A stretch of DNA of 6,638 bases from Brevundimonas sp. UBA986 (GTDB taxonomy: Bacteria; Pseudomonadota; Alphaproteobacteria; Caulobacterales; Caulobacteraceae), in assembly GCA_002292165.1 (NCBI GenBank), contig DBBK01000050.1:4912-11549 (forward strand), read 5' to 3'. Both the position numbers and the translations under genes were made by a program. The notes beneath the pieces were generated by a model. That model worked only from the letters and a program-made list of their open reading frames with translations, was not told the DNA's origin and ran no database searches. Position 1 is the stretch's first letter; every line of letters starts with the position of its first letter. This document shows positions 1 to 5,969 of the stretch, in pieces.

Positions 1-219
1 GGCGGCGCCTTCCAGTCCTGCGAGCGCCGCGCGGAGTTCGCGCGCGGCTGTGGTTCCCGCCAGCCCGTAGACCGGACCGAGGTCTTCATCGCGCATCTGG
101 TCGGCGCGGTCGCTGAGCATGGTGGAGGCCCGCTCCACCGGCGGATTGACCGGGCGGCGCCCGCGTCCCCTCTGCGTGGCGCCGGCGATCAGTCGGGTGC
201 GGTCGGAAGGCGTCTTCAT
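1..219 (-). CDS. metC: Cystathionine beta-lyase (MetC-like), N-terminal part, cut by left edge
   Basis: This is a PLP-dependent enzyme of the Cys/Met metabolism family. It is expected to cleave cystathionine to homocysteine, pyruvate and ammonia in methionine biosynthesis in the cytoplasm. Only the first 73 codons are visible, starting at ATG 219-217, and the frame is open to the window edge. The sequence shows the family's N-terminal signature: VNPPVERASTML at residues 24-35, then YGLAGT at 51-56, then LRAALAGLEGA at 62-72. Known family members have an active-site loop YGxRGT or YGRxG here, whose Tyr and Arg bind the PLP phosphate of the neighbouring subunit. Tyr51 is present, but no Arg is seen in the loop. 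The SD ahead of the start is weak (GAAAGCGG). The gene is divergent from the binding-protein gene, with 80 bases between them. Related gamma-family enzymes (cystathionine gamma-lyase or synthase) cannot be fully excluded because the PLP lysine lies outside the window. Confidence 0.85.
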   Translation of the reverse strand, partial: MKTPSDRTRLIAGATQRGRGRRPVNPPVERASTMLSDRADQMRDEDLGPVYGLAGTTAARELRAALAGLEGAA

Positions 220-243
220 CCGCTTTCGATGGCCTTCGACGGG

Positions 244-272
244 TTGCGGATCAAGGCCTGAAGGCCTCTAAA
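244..272 (+). promoter_or_regulatory. Candidate sigma70-type promoter for the binding-protein gene
   Basis: TTGCGG at 244-249 and TCTAAA at 267-272 are separated by 17 bases, which resembles a housekeeping promoter with imperfect boxes. Transcription would then start near 279, leaving a 5' leader of about 20 bases. The match is weak, and in GC-rich alphaproteobacteria such pairs arise by chance, so this is only the best candidate in the divergent metC/binding-protein spacer. I found no convincing promoter for metC on the other strand and no SAM-riboswitch-like sequence. Confidence 0.22.
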
Positions 273-295
273 AGGATAAGTGAGGGCAAGAGGCC
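263..295 (+). repeat. Inverted repeat overlapping the SD of the binding-protein gene
   Basis: GGCCTCT at 263-269 is exactly complementary to AGAGGCC at 289-295, with 19 bases between. The right arm contains AGAGG (289-293), the best Shine-Dalgarno for the ATG at 300 (six-base spacing). Just before it, AAGGCCTG (253-260) and AAGGCCTC (261-268) form a tandem near-repeat, and each contains the palindrome AGGCCT. The structure could sequester the SD in an RNA, or the repeats could be a protein-binding site in DNA. The first option requires transcription to start upstream of 263. Confidence 0.4.
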
Positions 296-299
296 GGAT

Positions 300-1424
300 A
301 TGCTGAAGACCGCGAGCACGGGACGACGTCTGGCCCTCCTCGGCCTCGCGCTTCTGACGCTGGCGGGCCCTCTGGCGGGCTGCGGCGAGAAGCGGACCGA
401 TGCGGGCCCCGCCGATGCGTCCGATACCGGCACACTGCCCAAGGCCGGGGCGGTCAAGACCGAAAGCCCGACCCTGAAGGCGGTGCAGAGGCGCGGATAC
501 CTGAATTGCGGCGTGCATCAGGGCCTTGTGGGCTTCGCCTATACGGACAATCGCGGCGACTGGCGCGGCTTCGACGTCGACTTCTGCCGGGTGATGGCGG
601 CGTCCATCTTCGGCGATCCGGACAAGGTCCGCTTCGTGCCCCTGACGGCGGACAATCGCTTCGACGCCCTGGCGGCCGGGCGGATCGACGTCCTGTGGCG
701 CAACACCTCCTGGACCATGGATCGTGACACCGGAGGCCGGTTCACCTTCGCCGGGATCAACTACTACGACGGCCAGGGCTTCATGGTCCGGCGCGCGCTG
801 GACCTGAACAGCGCGACCGAGCTGAACGGCGCCCGGGTCTGCGTCGCGGCCGGTTCGACCAGCGCCCTGAACGCCCAGGACTATTTCCGCTCGCGCGGCA
901 TCGAATACACCCCCGTCGTCGCCCCGACCGAGGAGGCGGCGCGGCAGGCCTATGGTCGCGAGGACTGCGACGCCTTCACCGCCGACATCTCGGCCCTGGC
1001 GGCGGCGCGGACGACCATGGCCGACCCGCAGCAGCATGCGATCCTGGCCGACATCGTCTCCAAGGAGCCGTTGGGGCCGGTGGTCCGGCGTGGCGACGAG
1101 CAGTGGACGGCGCTGGTGCGATGGACCCTGAACGCCGTCATTCTGGCCGAGGAGATGGGCGTCACCCAGGCCAATGCGAAGCAACTGGCGAAGGACAGCA
1201 CCGATCCGCGTATCCGCCGCCTGCTCGGCGTCGAAGGCGACTTCGGCGAGCGGCTGGGCCTGTCGAAGGAGTGGGCTCTGGACGCCGTCGTCGGGGTGGG
1301 CAACTACGGCGAGATCTTCGAGCGGAACCTGGGTACGCAATCGGCCCTCGACCTGGCCCGTGGATTGAATGCACAATGGAACGCGCGGCCGGGCGGGCTG
1401 ATCTACGGCCTGCCGATCCGCTGA
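300..1424 (+). CDS. Amino acid ABC transporter substrate-binding protein, AapJ family, lipoprotein
   Basis: This predicted extracytoplasmic binding protein for L-amino acids has 374 residues. It starts with a lipoprotein signal: basic residues at 9-10, a hydrophobic stretch at 11-24, and lipobox LAGC with lipidated Cys28. Gly follows at +2, which under the Lol rule would favour the outer membrane. A polar linker (about 29-55) leads to the SBP_bac_3-type domain. Typical AapJ segments are LNCGV (68-72), WRGFDVDFCR (88-97), DNRFDALAAGRIDV (118-131), RVCVAAGSTS (179-188) and EDCDAF (221-226). Cys70, 96, 181 and 223 sit where the family usually has cysteines, suggesting disulfides. AapJ proteins are usually about 340 residues; the excess here is the lipoprotein linker. 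SD AGAGG is at 289-293. The usual partners AapQ, AapM and AapP do not follow; instead a cation symporter gene begins 51 bases downstream. Family assignment is secure. Substrate and partner are unknown. Confidence 0.9.
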   Translation: MLKTASTGRRLALLGLALLTLAGPLAGCGEKRTDAGPADASDTGTLPKAGAVKTESPTLKAVQRRGYLNCGVHQGLVGFAYTDNRGDWRGFDVDFCRVMAASIFGDPDKVRFVPLTADNRFDALAAGRIDVLWRNTSWTMDRDTGGRFTFAGINYYDGQGFMVRRALDLNSATELNGARVCVAAGSTSALNAQDYFRSRGIEYTPVVAPTEEAARQAYGREDCDAFTADISALAAARTTMADPQQHAILADIVSKEPLGPVVRRGDEQWTALVRWTLNAVILAEEMGVTQANAKQLAKDSTDPRIRRLLGVEGDFGERLGLSKEWALDAVVGVGNYGEIFERNLGTQSALDLARGLNAQWNARPGGLIYGLPIR

Positions 1425-1475
1425 TGAGCTTGCGGCGCTGTTGCTGCGCCTGACACACCGACCTCGTGGGGACGA

Positions 1476-2795
1476 ATGACTGAGACGAAACGCGGCGGGA
1501 TCCCGCTTCACTGGCTGATGCTGATCGGGTTCGTGATCGGCCTGGGCGGAGGTCTGGCGGCCAACTTCTACGTCGATCCCGAGGCCTATTGGTTGACGAC
1601 CCTGATCGCCGTCGCCGGCACCATCGGCCAGCTGTTCCTCAAGCTGCTGTTCATGATGGTCATCCCGCTGCTGTTCTCGGCCCTCGTGATCGGGGTCGCC
1701 GAGATGGGCGACCTGAAGTCGCTGGGCCGGGCGGGGATCAAGACCCTGCTGCTGACCATCGTGGTCTCGGGCATCGCCGTGGTGATCGGCCTGGGCATGG
1801 TCAACTTCTTCCGTCCGGGCGACGGGGTCGATCCGGCCATCGCCGCCAAGCTGCTGGCCCAGGGCGCCGAGGGCGCCGCGGCCATCGTCGACAAGGCCCC
1901 GGCCAGCGTCCAGTTCGACCAGTTCTTCCTTGATCTGGTGCCCTCGAACGTCTTCACGGCGGCGTCGGAGAACCAGATCCTGCCGGTGATGATCTTCGCC
2001 CTGTTCTTCGGCATCGGCCTGGTGATGGCGAAGTCGAAGGCCACGGACGACCTCCAGCGGACCATCGAGGGCCTGCTGGAGGTTACGATGAAGCTGATCA
2101 ACCTCTTCATCAAACTGGCTCCGCTGGCCATCGCCTGCCTGATGTTCAAGCTGGCGGCCGTGTTCGGCTGGGACCTGCTGGTGCGTCTGGCGGCCTATGT
2201 CGCCGTCGCGGTCGGCGCGATGGCCATCCATATGTTCGTGGTCTATCCGCTGGTCGTCTGGATCGGCGGCGGCATGTCGCCCTTCAAGTTCTTCAAGGGC
2301 GTGCGTGAGCCCATGGTCGTGGCCTTCTCGACCGCCTCGTCCAACGCCGCCCTGCCGGTGTCGCTGAAGGCGGCCGAGACCGAGCTGGGCCTGCCGCGCA
2401 AGATCGCCCGCTTCGTCCTGACCGTCGGCGCCACGGCCAACCAGAACGGCACGGCCCTGTTCGAGGGCGTCACCGTCCTGTTCCTGGCCCAGTTCTTCCA
2501 CATCGACCTGACCATCGGCCAGCAGGTGCTGGTCATGCTGGTCTGTATCCTGGGCGGCGTCGGCACGGCGGGCGTTCCGGCCGGTTCCCTGCCGGTGGTG
2601 GCGATGATCCTCGTCATGGTGGGCGTGCCCGCCGAGGGCATCGGCCTGATCCTGGGCGTCGACCGCTTCCTTGACATGTGCCGCACGACGCTGAACGTCA
2701 CCGGCGACCTGGTGCTGGCTACGGTGGTCTCGCGCGGCGAGAGCGACGATGCGGTCCCGGCGGATGCGGAAGAGCCCGAGCCGGTCGGGGCCTAG
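1476..2795 (+). CDS. Dicarboxylate/amino acid:cation symporter (DAACS/SLC1 family)
   Basis: This 439-residue inner-membrane secondary transporter belongs to the GltPh/GltP/DctA/EAAT fold. It is expected to import acidic amino acids or C4-dicarboxylates with cations. Family landmarks appear in order: the TM2 segment KLLFMMVIPLLFSALVIGVA (56-75); hairpin HP1 with SSNAALP (288-294) in place of the common SSS-x-TLP type; TM7 motif NQNGT (322-326) in place of NMDGT; HP2 with GTAGVPAG (363-370); and TM8 DMCRT (400-404) followed by NVTGD (407-411). Asp400 and Arg403 correspond to the GltPh residues that bind the substrate amino group and side-chain carboxylate. Keeping the Arg argues for an acidic substrate. 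Asn407 and Asp411 match cation-site residues. The polar acidic tail after about 420 is cytoplasmic. The start is ATG 1476 with GGGGA (1468-1472) just ahead. It probably shares a transcript with the upstream binding protein. GltP and DctA type cannot be separated by eye. Confidence 0.93.
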   Translation: MTETKRGGIPLHWLMLIGFVIGLGGGLAANFYVDPEAYWLTTLIAVAGTIGQLFLKLLFMMVIPLLFSALVIGVAEMGDLKSLGRAGIKTLLLTIVVSGIAVVIGLGMVNFFRPGDGVDPAIAAKLLAQGAEGAAAIVDKAPASVQFDQFFLDLVPSNVFTAASENQILPVMIFALFFGIGLVMAKSKATDDLQRTIEGLLEVTMKLINLFIKLAPLAIACLMFKLAAVFGWDLLVRLAAYVAVAVGAMAIHMFVVYPLVVWIGGGMSPFKFFKGVREPMVVAFSTASSNAALPVSLKAAETELGLPRKIARFVLTVGATANQNGTALFEGVTVLFLAQFFHIDLTIGQQVLVMLVCILGGVGTAGVPAGSLPVVAMILVMVGVPAEGIGLILGVDRFLDMCRTTLNVTGDLVLATVVSRGESDDAVPADAEEPEPVGA

Positions 2796-2801
2796 GCCCC
2801 G
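2786..2801. repeat. 16-bp perfect palindrome holding both convergent stop codons
   Basis: CGGGGCCTAGGCCCCG is a perfect palindrome centred on CTAG. The rightward symporter ends with TAG at 2793-2795, and the leftward YcxB-like gene ends with TAG at 2794-2792, so the two coding regions overlap by the four bases CTAG. As RNA from either strand it could fold as a six-base-pair GC stem with a CUAG loop. There is no U-tract on either side, so canonical intrinsic termination is not supported. Confidence 0.8.
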
Positions 2802-3373
2802 GCGACGCCGTCGACGAAGGCCACGGCCTTGCGGCTCCGCGACCGGGTCTCCGGCGAGACCCGGTTCAGGCAGTCCCGCAGGAAGGCGGCCTCCTCGGGG
2901 GGTGAGGCGAAGCATCGCTTCGGCAGGTAGAGCGGCGTGCCTTGGGCGAGGAAGACCCAGTACGGCCCGACCGGATTCAGGTCTGTGATGATGCTCCAGG
3001 GCGCATTCCACTCGACCGCGCCCTGACGCACGATCAGGGCGTTGTCCCCGGCCTCATAGCCGACGGCGATGGGATTGGGGACGCCGCGCTGGCCGAGGGC
3101 GCGGGTCATCCGGCCGACCTGCCAATGCCGGCTGAGCCGGCTGAAGCCCACAATGACCGGCCATCCGATGAGGACGAGCGAGAGCCAGTAGACCCACTGC
3201 GGCGCATCCCATTCGGTGACGATCCACGTCGGGATCCCGACCACGAGCAGGACAATCACCGGTATGGCCGCGAAGATGGCGATCAGGTTGCGGGGATAGC
3301 CGGTCAGAGGCGCGCAGGCCTTCATGGCCCATCGCGCGGCCTCTCCGATGCGCATCTCCCCTTCAATCTTCAT
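2792..3373 (-). CDS. Two-helix membrane protein with YcxB-like domain
   Basis: This 193-residue protein of unknown function has a short cytoplasmic N-terminus. Two hydrophobic helices follow at about 28-50 (IAIFAAIPVIVLLVVGIPTW) and 59-77, then a soluble domain of about 100-170. That domain has the pattern of the YcxB-like family: a strand containing NALIVRQG (111-118), WNAPWSIITDL (122-132), a hydrophobic strand, then LYLPKRCF (148-155) and an acidic helix PPEEAAFLRDCL (158-169). The family is found in many bacteria without a known biochemical role. The C-terminal tail is Arg/Ser-rich (about 172-182). The start ATG 3373 has GGGGGGA about seven bases upstream; Met7 is a possible alternative. 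It lies 24 bases downstream of sseA on the same strand, so co-transcription is likely. Domain assignment is by pattern recognition only. Confidence 0.75.
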   Translation of the reverse strand: MKIEGEMRIGEAARWAMKACAPLTGYPRNLIAIFAAIPVIVLLVVGIPTWIVTEWDAPQWVYWLSLVLIGWPVIVGFSRLSRHWQVGRMTRALGQRGVPNPIAVGYEAGDNALIVRQGAVEWNAPWSIITDLNPVGPYWVFLAQGTPLYLPKRCFASPPEEAAFLRDCLNRVSPETRSRSRKAVAFVDGVAGA

Positions 3374-3397
3374 CGTCGTGTCCCCCCGAACCCGTCT

Positions 3398-4234
3398 CTA
3401 ACCCACCGCGACCGGCGTGTCTTGCCGCCCGCCCCATTCGGCCCAGGAGCCGTCGTAGAGGGCGCTGTTGCGGCCCAGTTCGGCGAGCGCCAGGGTCAGG
3501 ACGGCGGCGGTGACGCCCGAGCCGCAGCTGGTGATGATGGGGCCGTCCAGATCGAGCCCGGCCTCGGCGAAGCGGGCCGACAGGGCCTCGCCGCGCAGCA
3601 TGCGGCCGTCGTCGCCGATCAGGGTCTTGAAGGGCAGGTTGAGCGCGCCGGGCATGTGGCCCGAGCGCAGGCCGGCGCGCGGCTCGGCGGCCTCGCCGGT
3701 GAAGCGGGCGGCCGGACGGGCGTCGACGATCTGGGCGTCACCGGTGATGGCGGCCAGCACGCTCGGCAGGTCGGCGACGTCTCCGGCGCGGGGCGCGGGC
3801 GTGAAGACGGCGGGCGTCGGCGCGGTGACCGGGCCGCTTTCGACGGCGCGTCCTTCGGCCGTCCAGCGCGGCAGGCCGCCGTCCAGCACCCGAACGTCCT
3901 TCGCCCCCATCAGCCGGAAGGTCCACCAGACGCGCGGGGCCGAGAACAGGCCGGCCGTGTCATAGACCACCACCGTATCGCCCTCCGACACGCCCACAGC
4001 CCCCACAGCGGCGGCGAAGGCCTGAGGCGTCGGCAGCATGTGGGGCAGGTCGGTGGAATGGTCCGAGACCGCCTCCAGATCGAACCAGACGGCGCCGGGG
4101 ATGCGGGCCTGCAGATGCTCGGCGGCCGCGTCGCGCCCGTCCAGATGCCAGCTGCCGTCGATGATCCGAAGCGACGGGTCGCCGAGGCGGGCGGCGAGCT
4201 CTTCGGTGGAGATGAGGGGGGACGGTTGGGTCAT
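3398..4234 (-). CDS. sseA: 3-mercaptopyruvate sulfurtransferase (tandem rhodanese)
   Basis: This enzyme transfers sulfane sulfur from 3-mercaptopyruvate to a thiol or cyanide, acting in cysteine catabolism and sulfur relay, probably in the cytoplasm. With the ATG at 4234 it has 278 residues, normal for the family. The N-terminal, catalytically silent rhodanese domain (about 5-130) has IIDGSWHL (24-31), PGAVWFDLEAVSDH (46-59), LPHMLP (63-68) and LFSAPRVWW (96-104). The C-terminal domain (about 150-270) has IVDARPAARF (169-178), GHMPGALNLPF (192-202), catalytic loop CGSGVTA with Cys237 (237-243), and LYDGSWAEWG (259-268). CGSGVTA distinguishes mercaptopyruvate sulfurtransferases from thiosulfate rhodaneses, which carry CRKGVTA. 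A GTG at 4249 would add five residues. Neither start has a clear SD; ATG 4234 is preferred because the N-terminus then matches the usual length. It heads a leftward pair with the YcxB-like gene and is divergent from lemA. Confidence 0.94.
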   Translation of the reverse strand: MTQPSPLISTEELAARLGDPSLRIIDGSWHLDGRDAAAEHLQARIPGAVWFDLEAVSDHSTDLPHMLPTPQAFAAAVGAVGVSEGDTVVVYDTAGLFSAPRVWWTFRLMGAKDVRVLDGGLPRWTAEGRAVESGPVTAPTPAVFTPAPRAGDVADLPSVLAAITGDAQIVDARPAARFTGEAAEPRAGLRSGHMPGALNLPFKTLIGDDGRMLRGEALSARFAEAGLDLDGPIITSCGSGVTAAVLTLALAELGRNSALYDGSWAEWGGRQDTPVAVG

Positions 4235-4312
4235 GAGGCTGGATAGCACGCCGGTGACGCCGATTTCACTATCCGCCGACCGGGGCGCGAGCGATACTCC
4301 CCGGGCTTGCGA

Positions 4313-4317
4313 AGGAG
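4313..4317 (+). promoter_or_regulatory. Ribosome binding site of lemA
   Basis: AGGAG lies six bases ahead of ATG 4324 and fixes that start. It is the strongest SD in the window. The 89-base spacer between the sseA start (4234) and lemA must hold two divergent promoters. GATACT at 4293-4298 resembles a -10 box, but I found no matching -35, so no promoter is called. Confidence 0.75.
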
Positions 4318-4323
4318 AGCTCC

Positions 4324-4893
4324 ATGATCGGTCTGGTCGTCGTCGTCGTCATCATCGCCGTGCTCGGCTTCATCGCCATCGGGTCCTACAACCGGCTGGT
4401 GGCGCTGAACCAGAAGGCGGACCAGTCGTTCGCCGACATCGACGTCCAGCTGAAGCAGCGCAACGACCTGATCCCCAACCTCGTCGAGACGGTGAAGGGC
4501 TATGCGGCGCACGAGAGCGGCACCCTGGAGGCGATCACCGCCGCCCGCGCCGCCGCGGCGGGCGCGACCACCGTCAATGAGAAGGTCGCCGCCGACAACA
4601 TGATGACCGGGGCGCTGGGTCGTCTGTTCGCGGTCGCCGAAGCCTATCCGGACCTCAAGGCCAACACCAACTTCCTGGAGCTGCAGCGCGAGCTGTCGGA
4701 CATCGAGAACAAGCTGGCCGCCGCCCGCCGCTTCTTCAACAACGCCGTCGCCGAGTTCAACGCGGTGCGGGCCCAGTTCCCGACCGTCCTGATCGCCGGG
4801 ATGTTCGGCTTCGGCGCGGACAAGCCCTTCTTCGCCGTGGACGCGACCGAGCGCGCCACGATGAACGCCGCCCCGCCGACGGTGAAGTTCTGA
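4324..4893 (+). CDS. lemA: LemA family protein
   Basis: LemA is a small membrane-anchored helical protein found widely in bacteria, often encoded beside an HtpX-like or other M48 protease. Its molecular role is not settled; a part in membrane-protein or envelope quality control is inferred from the association. Here it has 189 residues. One N-terminal transmembrane helix (about 3-20, very Val/Ile-rich) is followed by SYNRLVALNQKA (21-32), the hallmark DVQLKQRNDLIPNLVETVKGY (split as DVQLKQRNDLIP 40-51 and NLVETVKGY 52-60), and amphipathic helices. NFLELQRELSDIENKLAAAR (116-135) follows, then FFNNAVAEFNAVRAQFP (137-153) and the C-terminal signature LIAGMFGF (156-163) before PFF (168-170). Length and segment order are normal. 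It is followed after 11 bases by the M48 protease gene, whose SD overlaps the lemA stop codon, indicating an operon with likely translational coupling. Confidence 0.95.
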   Translation: MIGLVVVVVIIAVLGFIAIGSYNRLVALNQKADQSFADIDVQLKQRNDLIPNLVETVKGYAAHESGTLEAITAARAAAAGATTVNEKVAADNMMTGALGRLFAVAEAYPDLKANTNFLELQRELSDIENKLAAARRFFNNAVAEFNAVRAQFPTVLIAGMFGFGADKPFFAVDATERATMNAAPPTVKF

Positions 4894-4895
4894 GG
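4891..4895 (+). promoter_or_regulatory. SD of the M48 protease gene overlapping the lemA stop
   Basis: TGAGG contains the lemA stop TGA and the GAGG SD for the protease start at 4905, with nine bases of spacing. The arrangement suggests that ribosomes finishing lemA help start the protease gene. The same TGAGG junction recurs between bpt and the small protein gene on the opposite strand. Confidence 0.55.
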
Positions 4896-4904
4896 CCCCT
4901 GTAG

Positions 4905-5960
4905 ATGGGCGGCGCGGTCGGTCTGCAGACCCACATCTGGGCCAACAACACCCGGTCGGTCATCCTGCTGGCCATGTTCCCGGTCTTGCTGGTCGGGCTG
5001 ATCTTCGGGGTCCAGCTGATCGCCATGGGGCTGGGTCTGCTGCCCAACTCCGGGCGCGGGCTGGGCGACGACCTGGCCTATGCGGCCTCCATGCTGGGGG
5101 CGACCATCCCGCTGGCCATCGTCGTGGCGGGCGTCTGGTTCGTCATCGCCTGGTTCGGCAACCAGGCCATCATCGACGCCATGACGGGCGCGACGAAGGT
5201 CGAGCGCCGGGACATGCCCGAGCTCTATAACCTGCTGGAGAACCTGGCGATCTCGCGCGGCCTGAAGACCCCGACGCTGCGGATCATCGAGACCGACGCG
5301 ATGAACGCCTACGCCTCGGGCCTGCACGAGGGGCAGTACAGCGTCACCGTCACCCGGGGCCTGCTCAATGTGCTGGACCGCGACGAGGTCGAGGCGGTGC
5401 TGGCCCATGAGCTGACCCACGTCATCAACAAGGACGTGCGGACGATGGTCATCGCCTCCATCTTCGCCGGGATCATCAGCGTGGTGGCCCAGCTGGTGCT
5501 GCGCTCGATGTTCTATGTCCGCGGAGGGAGCCGTCGCGACAACAAGAACGCCGGGCCGCTGATCCTGATCGGGATCGCGATCGCGGCGGTCGGCTACGGC
5601 CTGGCCATCGTGATCCGGCTGATGCTGTCGCGGACGCGGGAGTATGTCGCCGACGCCGGCTCGGTCGATCTGACGAAGAACCCCGACGCCATGATCTCGG
5701 CGCTGAGGAAGATCGAGGGTCACTCCACGGTCAAGGCGCCGGATGAGGTCCAGGGCATGTTCCTGGATAACCAGCCGGACAAGGAAGGCATCGACAGCCT
5801 GTTCGCCACCCACCCCTCGATCGAGAAGCGGATCGCGGCCCTGGTGAAGTATGCGGGCGGACGGGACCTGCCGCCGCCGGACCGACTGGACGGGCCGGGC
5901 ATGGGGTTTGGGACGTCGGTCCCGGCGACGGGCTATTCGACGTCCGTGCCGCTGACCTGA
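4905..5960 (+). CDS. M48 family zinc metalloprotease, HtpX-like, membrane-bound
   Basis: This predicted integral inner-membrane endopeptidase would degrade misfolded or damaged membrane proteins, as HtpX does. It has 351 residues; E. coli HtpX is about 290, and versions encoded beside lemA are often longer. Two N-terminal transmembrane segments (about 19-46 and 61-84) precede a linker and the catalytic region. The zinc motif HELTH is at 168-172 (His168 and His172 as ligands, Glu169 catalytic), preceded by RDEVEAVLA. Two more hydrophobic segments lie at about 180-202 and 217-242. REYVADAGS (245-253) then supplies the third zinc ligand, Glu246. The pattern FATHPSIEKRIAAL near 303-316 is typical of M48B C-termini. 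The final 30 or so residues are Pro/Gly-rich and carry TSVP twice (337-340, 346-349). ATG 4905 is chosen for its SD and because the N-terminus VGLQTHIWANN looks family-typical. It is the second gene of the lemA operon. Confidence 0.94.
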   Translation: MGGAVGLQTHIWANNTRSVILLAMFPVLLVGLIFGVQLIAMGLGLLPNSGRGLGDDLAYAASMLGATIPLAIVVAGVWFVIAWFGNQAIIDAMTGATKVERRDMPELYNLLENLAISRGLKTPTLRIIETDAMNAYASGLHEGQYSVTVTRGLLNVLDRDEVEAVLAHELTHVINKDVRTMVIASIFAGIISVVAQLVLRSMFYVRGGSRRDNKNAGPLILIGIAIAAVGYGLAIVIRLMLSRTREYVADAGSVDLTKNPDAMISALRKIEGHSTVKAPDEVQGMFLDNQPDKEGIDSLFATHPSIEKRIAALVKYAGGRDLPPPDRLDGPGMGFGTSVPATGYSTSVPLT

Positions 5961-5969
5961 GGCCAGCGG

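Noticed and set aside
220..299. SAM-II riboswitch or other methionine riboswitch in the metC leader
   Set aside because: SAM-II elements precede methionine genes in alphaproteobacteria, so I looked, but the conserved core sequences are not visible in the minus-strand leader.
1432..1450. GGCGC/GCGCC stem (1434-1438 with 1446-1450) between the binding-protein and symporter genes as a terminator
   Set aside because: The stem is only five pairs with a seven-base loop and no U-tract, and in DNA this rich in GC it is expected by chance. I treat the two genes as probably co-transcribed.
216..3011. A 931-codon open frame on the minus strand, ending in ATGA over the metC start
   Set aside because: Its codons are exact complements of the codons of the binding-protein and symporter genes, which share one frame. 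It stays open because those genes avoid TTA, CTA and TCA. The product is Asp/His/Arg/Gln-rich with no recognisable domain, and the ATGA overlap with metC is coincidence.
2942..4246. A 434-codon open frame on the plus strand over the YcxB-like and sseA genes
   Set aside because: It is in the exact complementary frame to both leftward genes, again from avoidance of TTA, CTA and TCA codons. sseA beneath it has clear catalytic and domain motifs.
4334..4352. GTC/ATC triplet run at the start of lemA as a slippage or phase-variable repeat
   Set aside because: It codes for the Val/Ile transmembrane helix, is short and imperfect, and slipping by whole triplets would not change the frame.
4644..5813. 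A 389-codon open frame on the minus strand across the lemA/M48 junction
   Set aside because: It is mostly the complementary frame of the protease gene and has low-complexity His/Asp/Gln composition. The sense genes are unmistakable.
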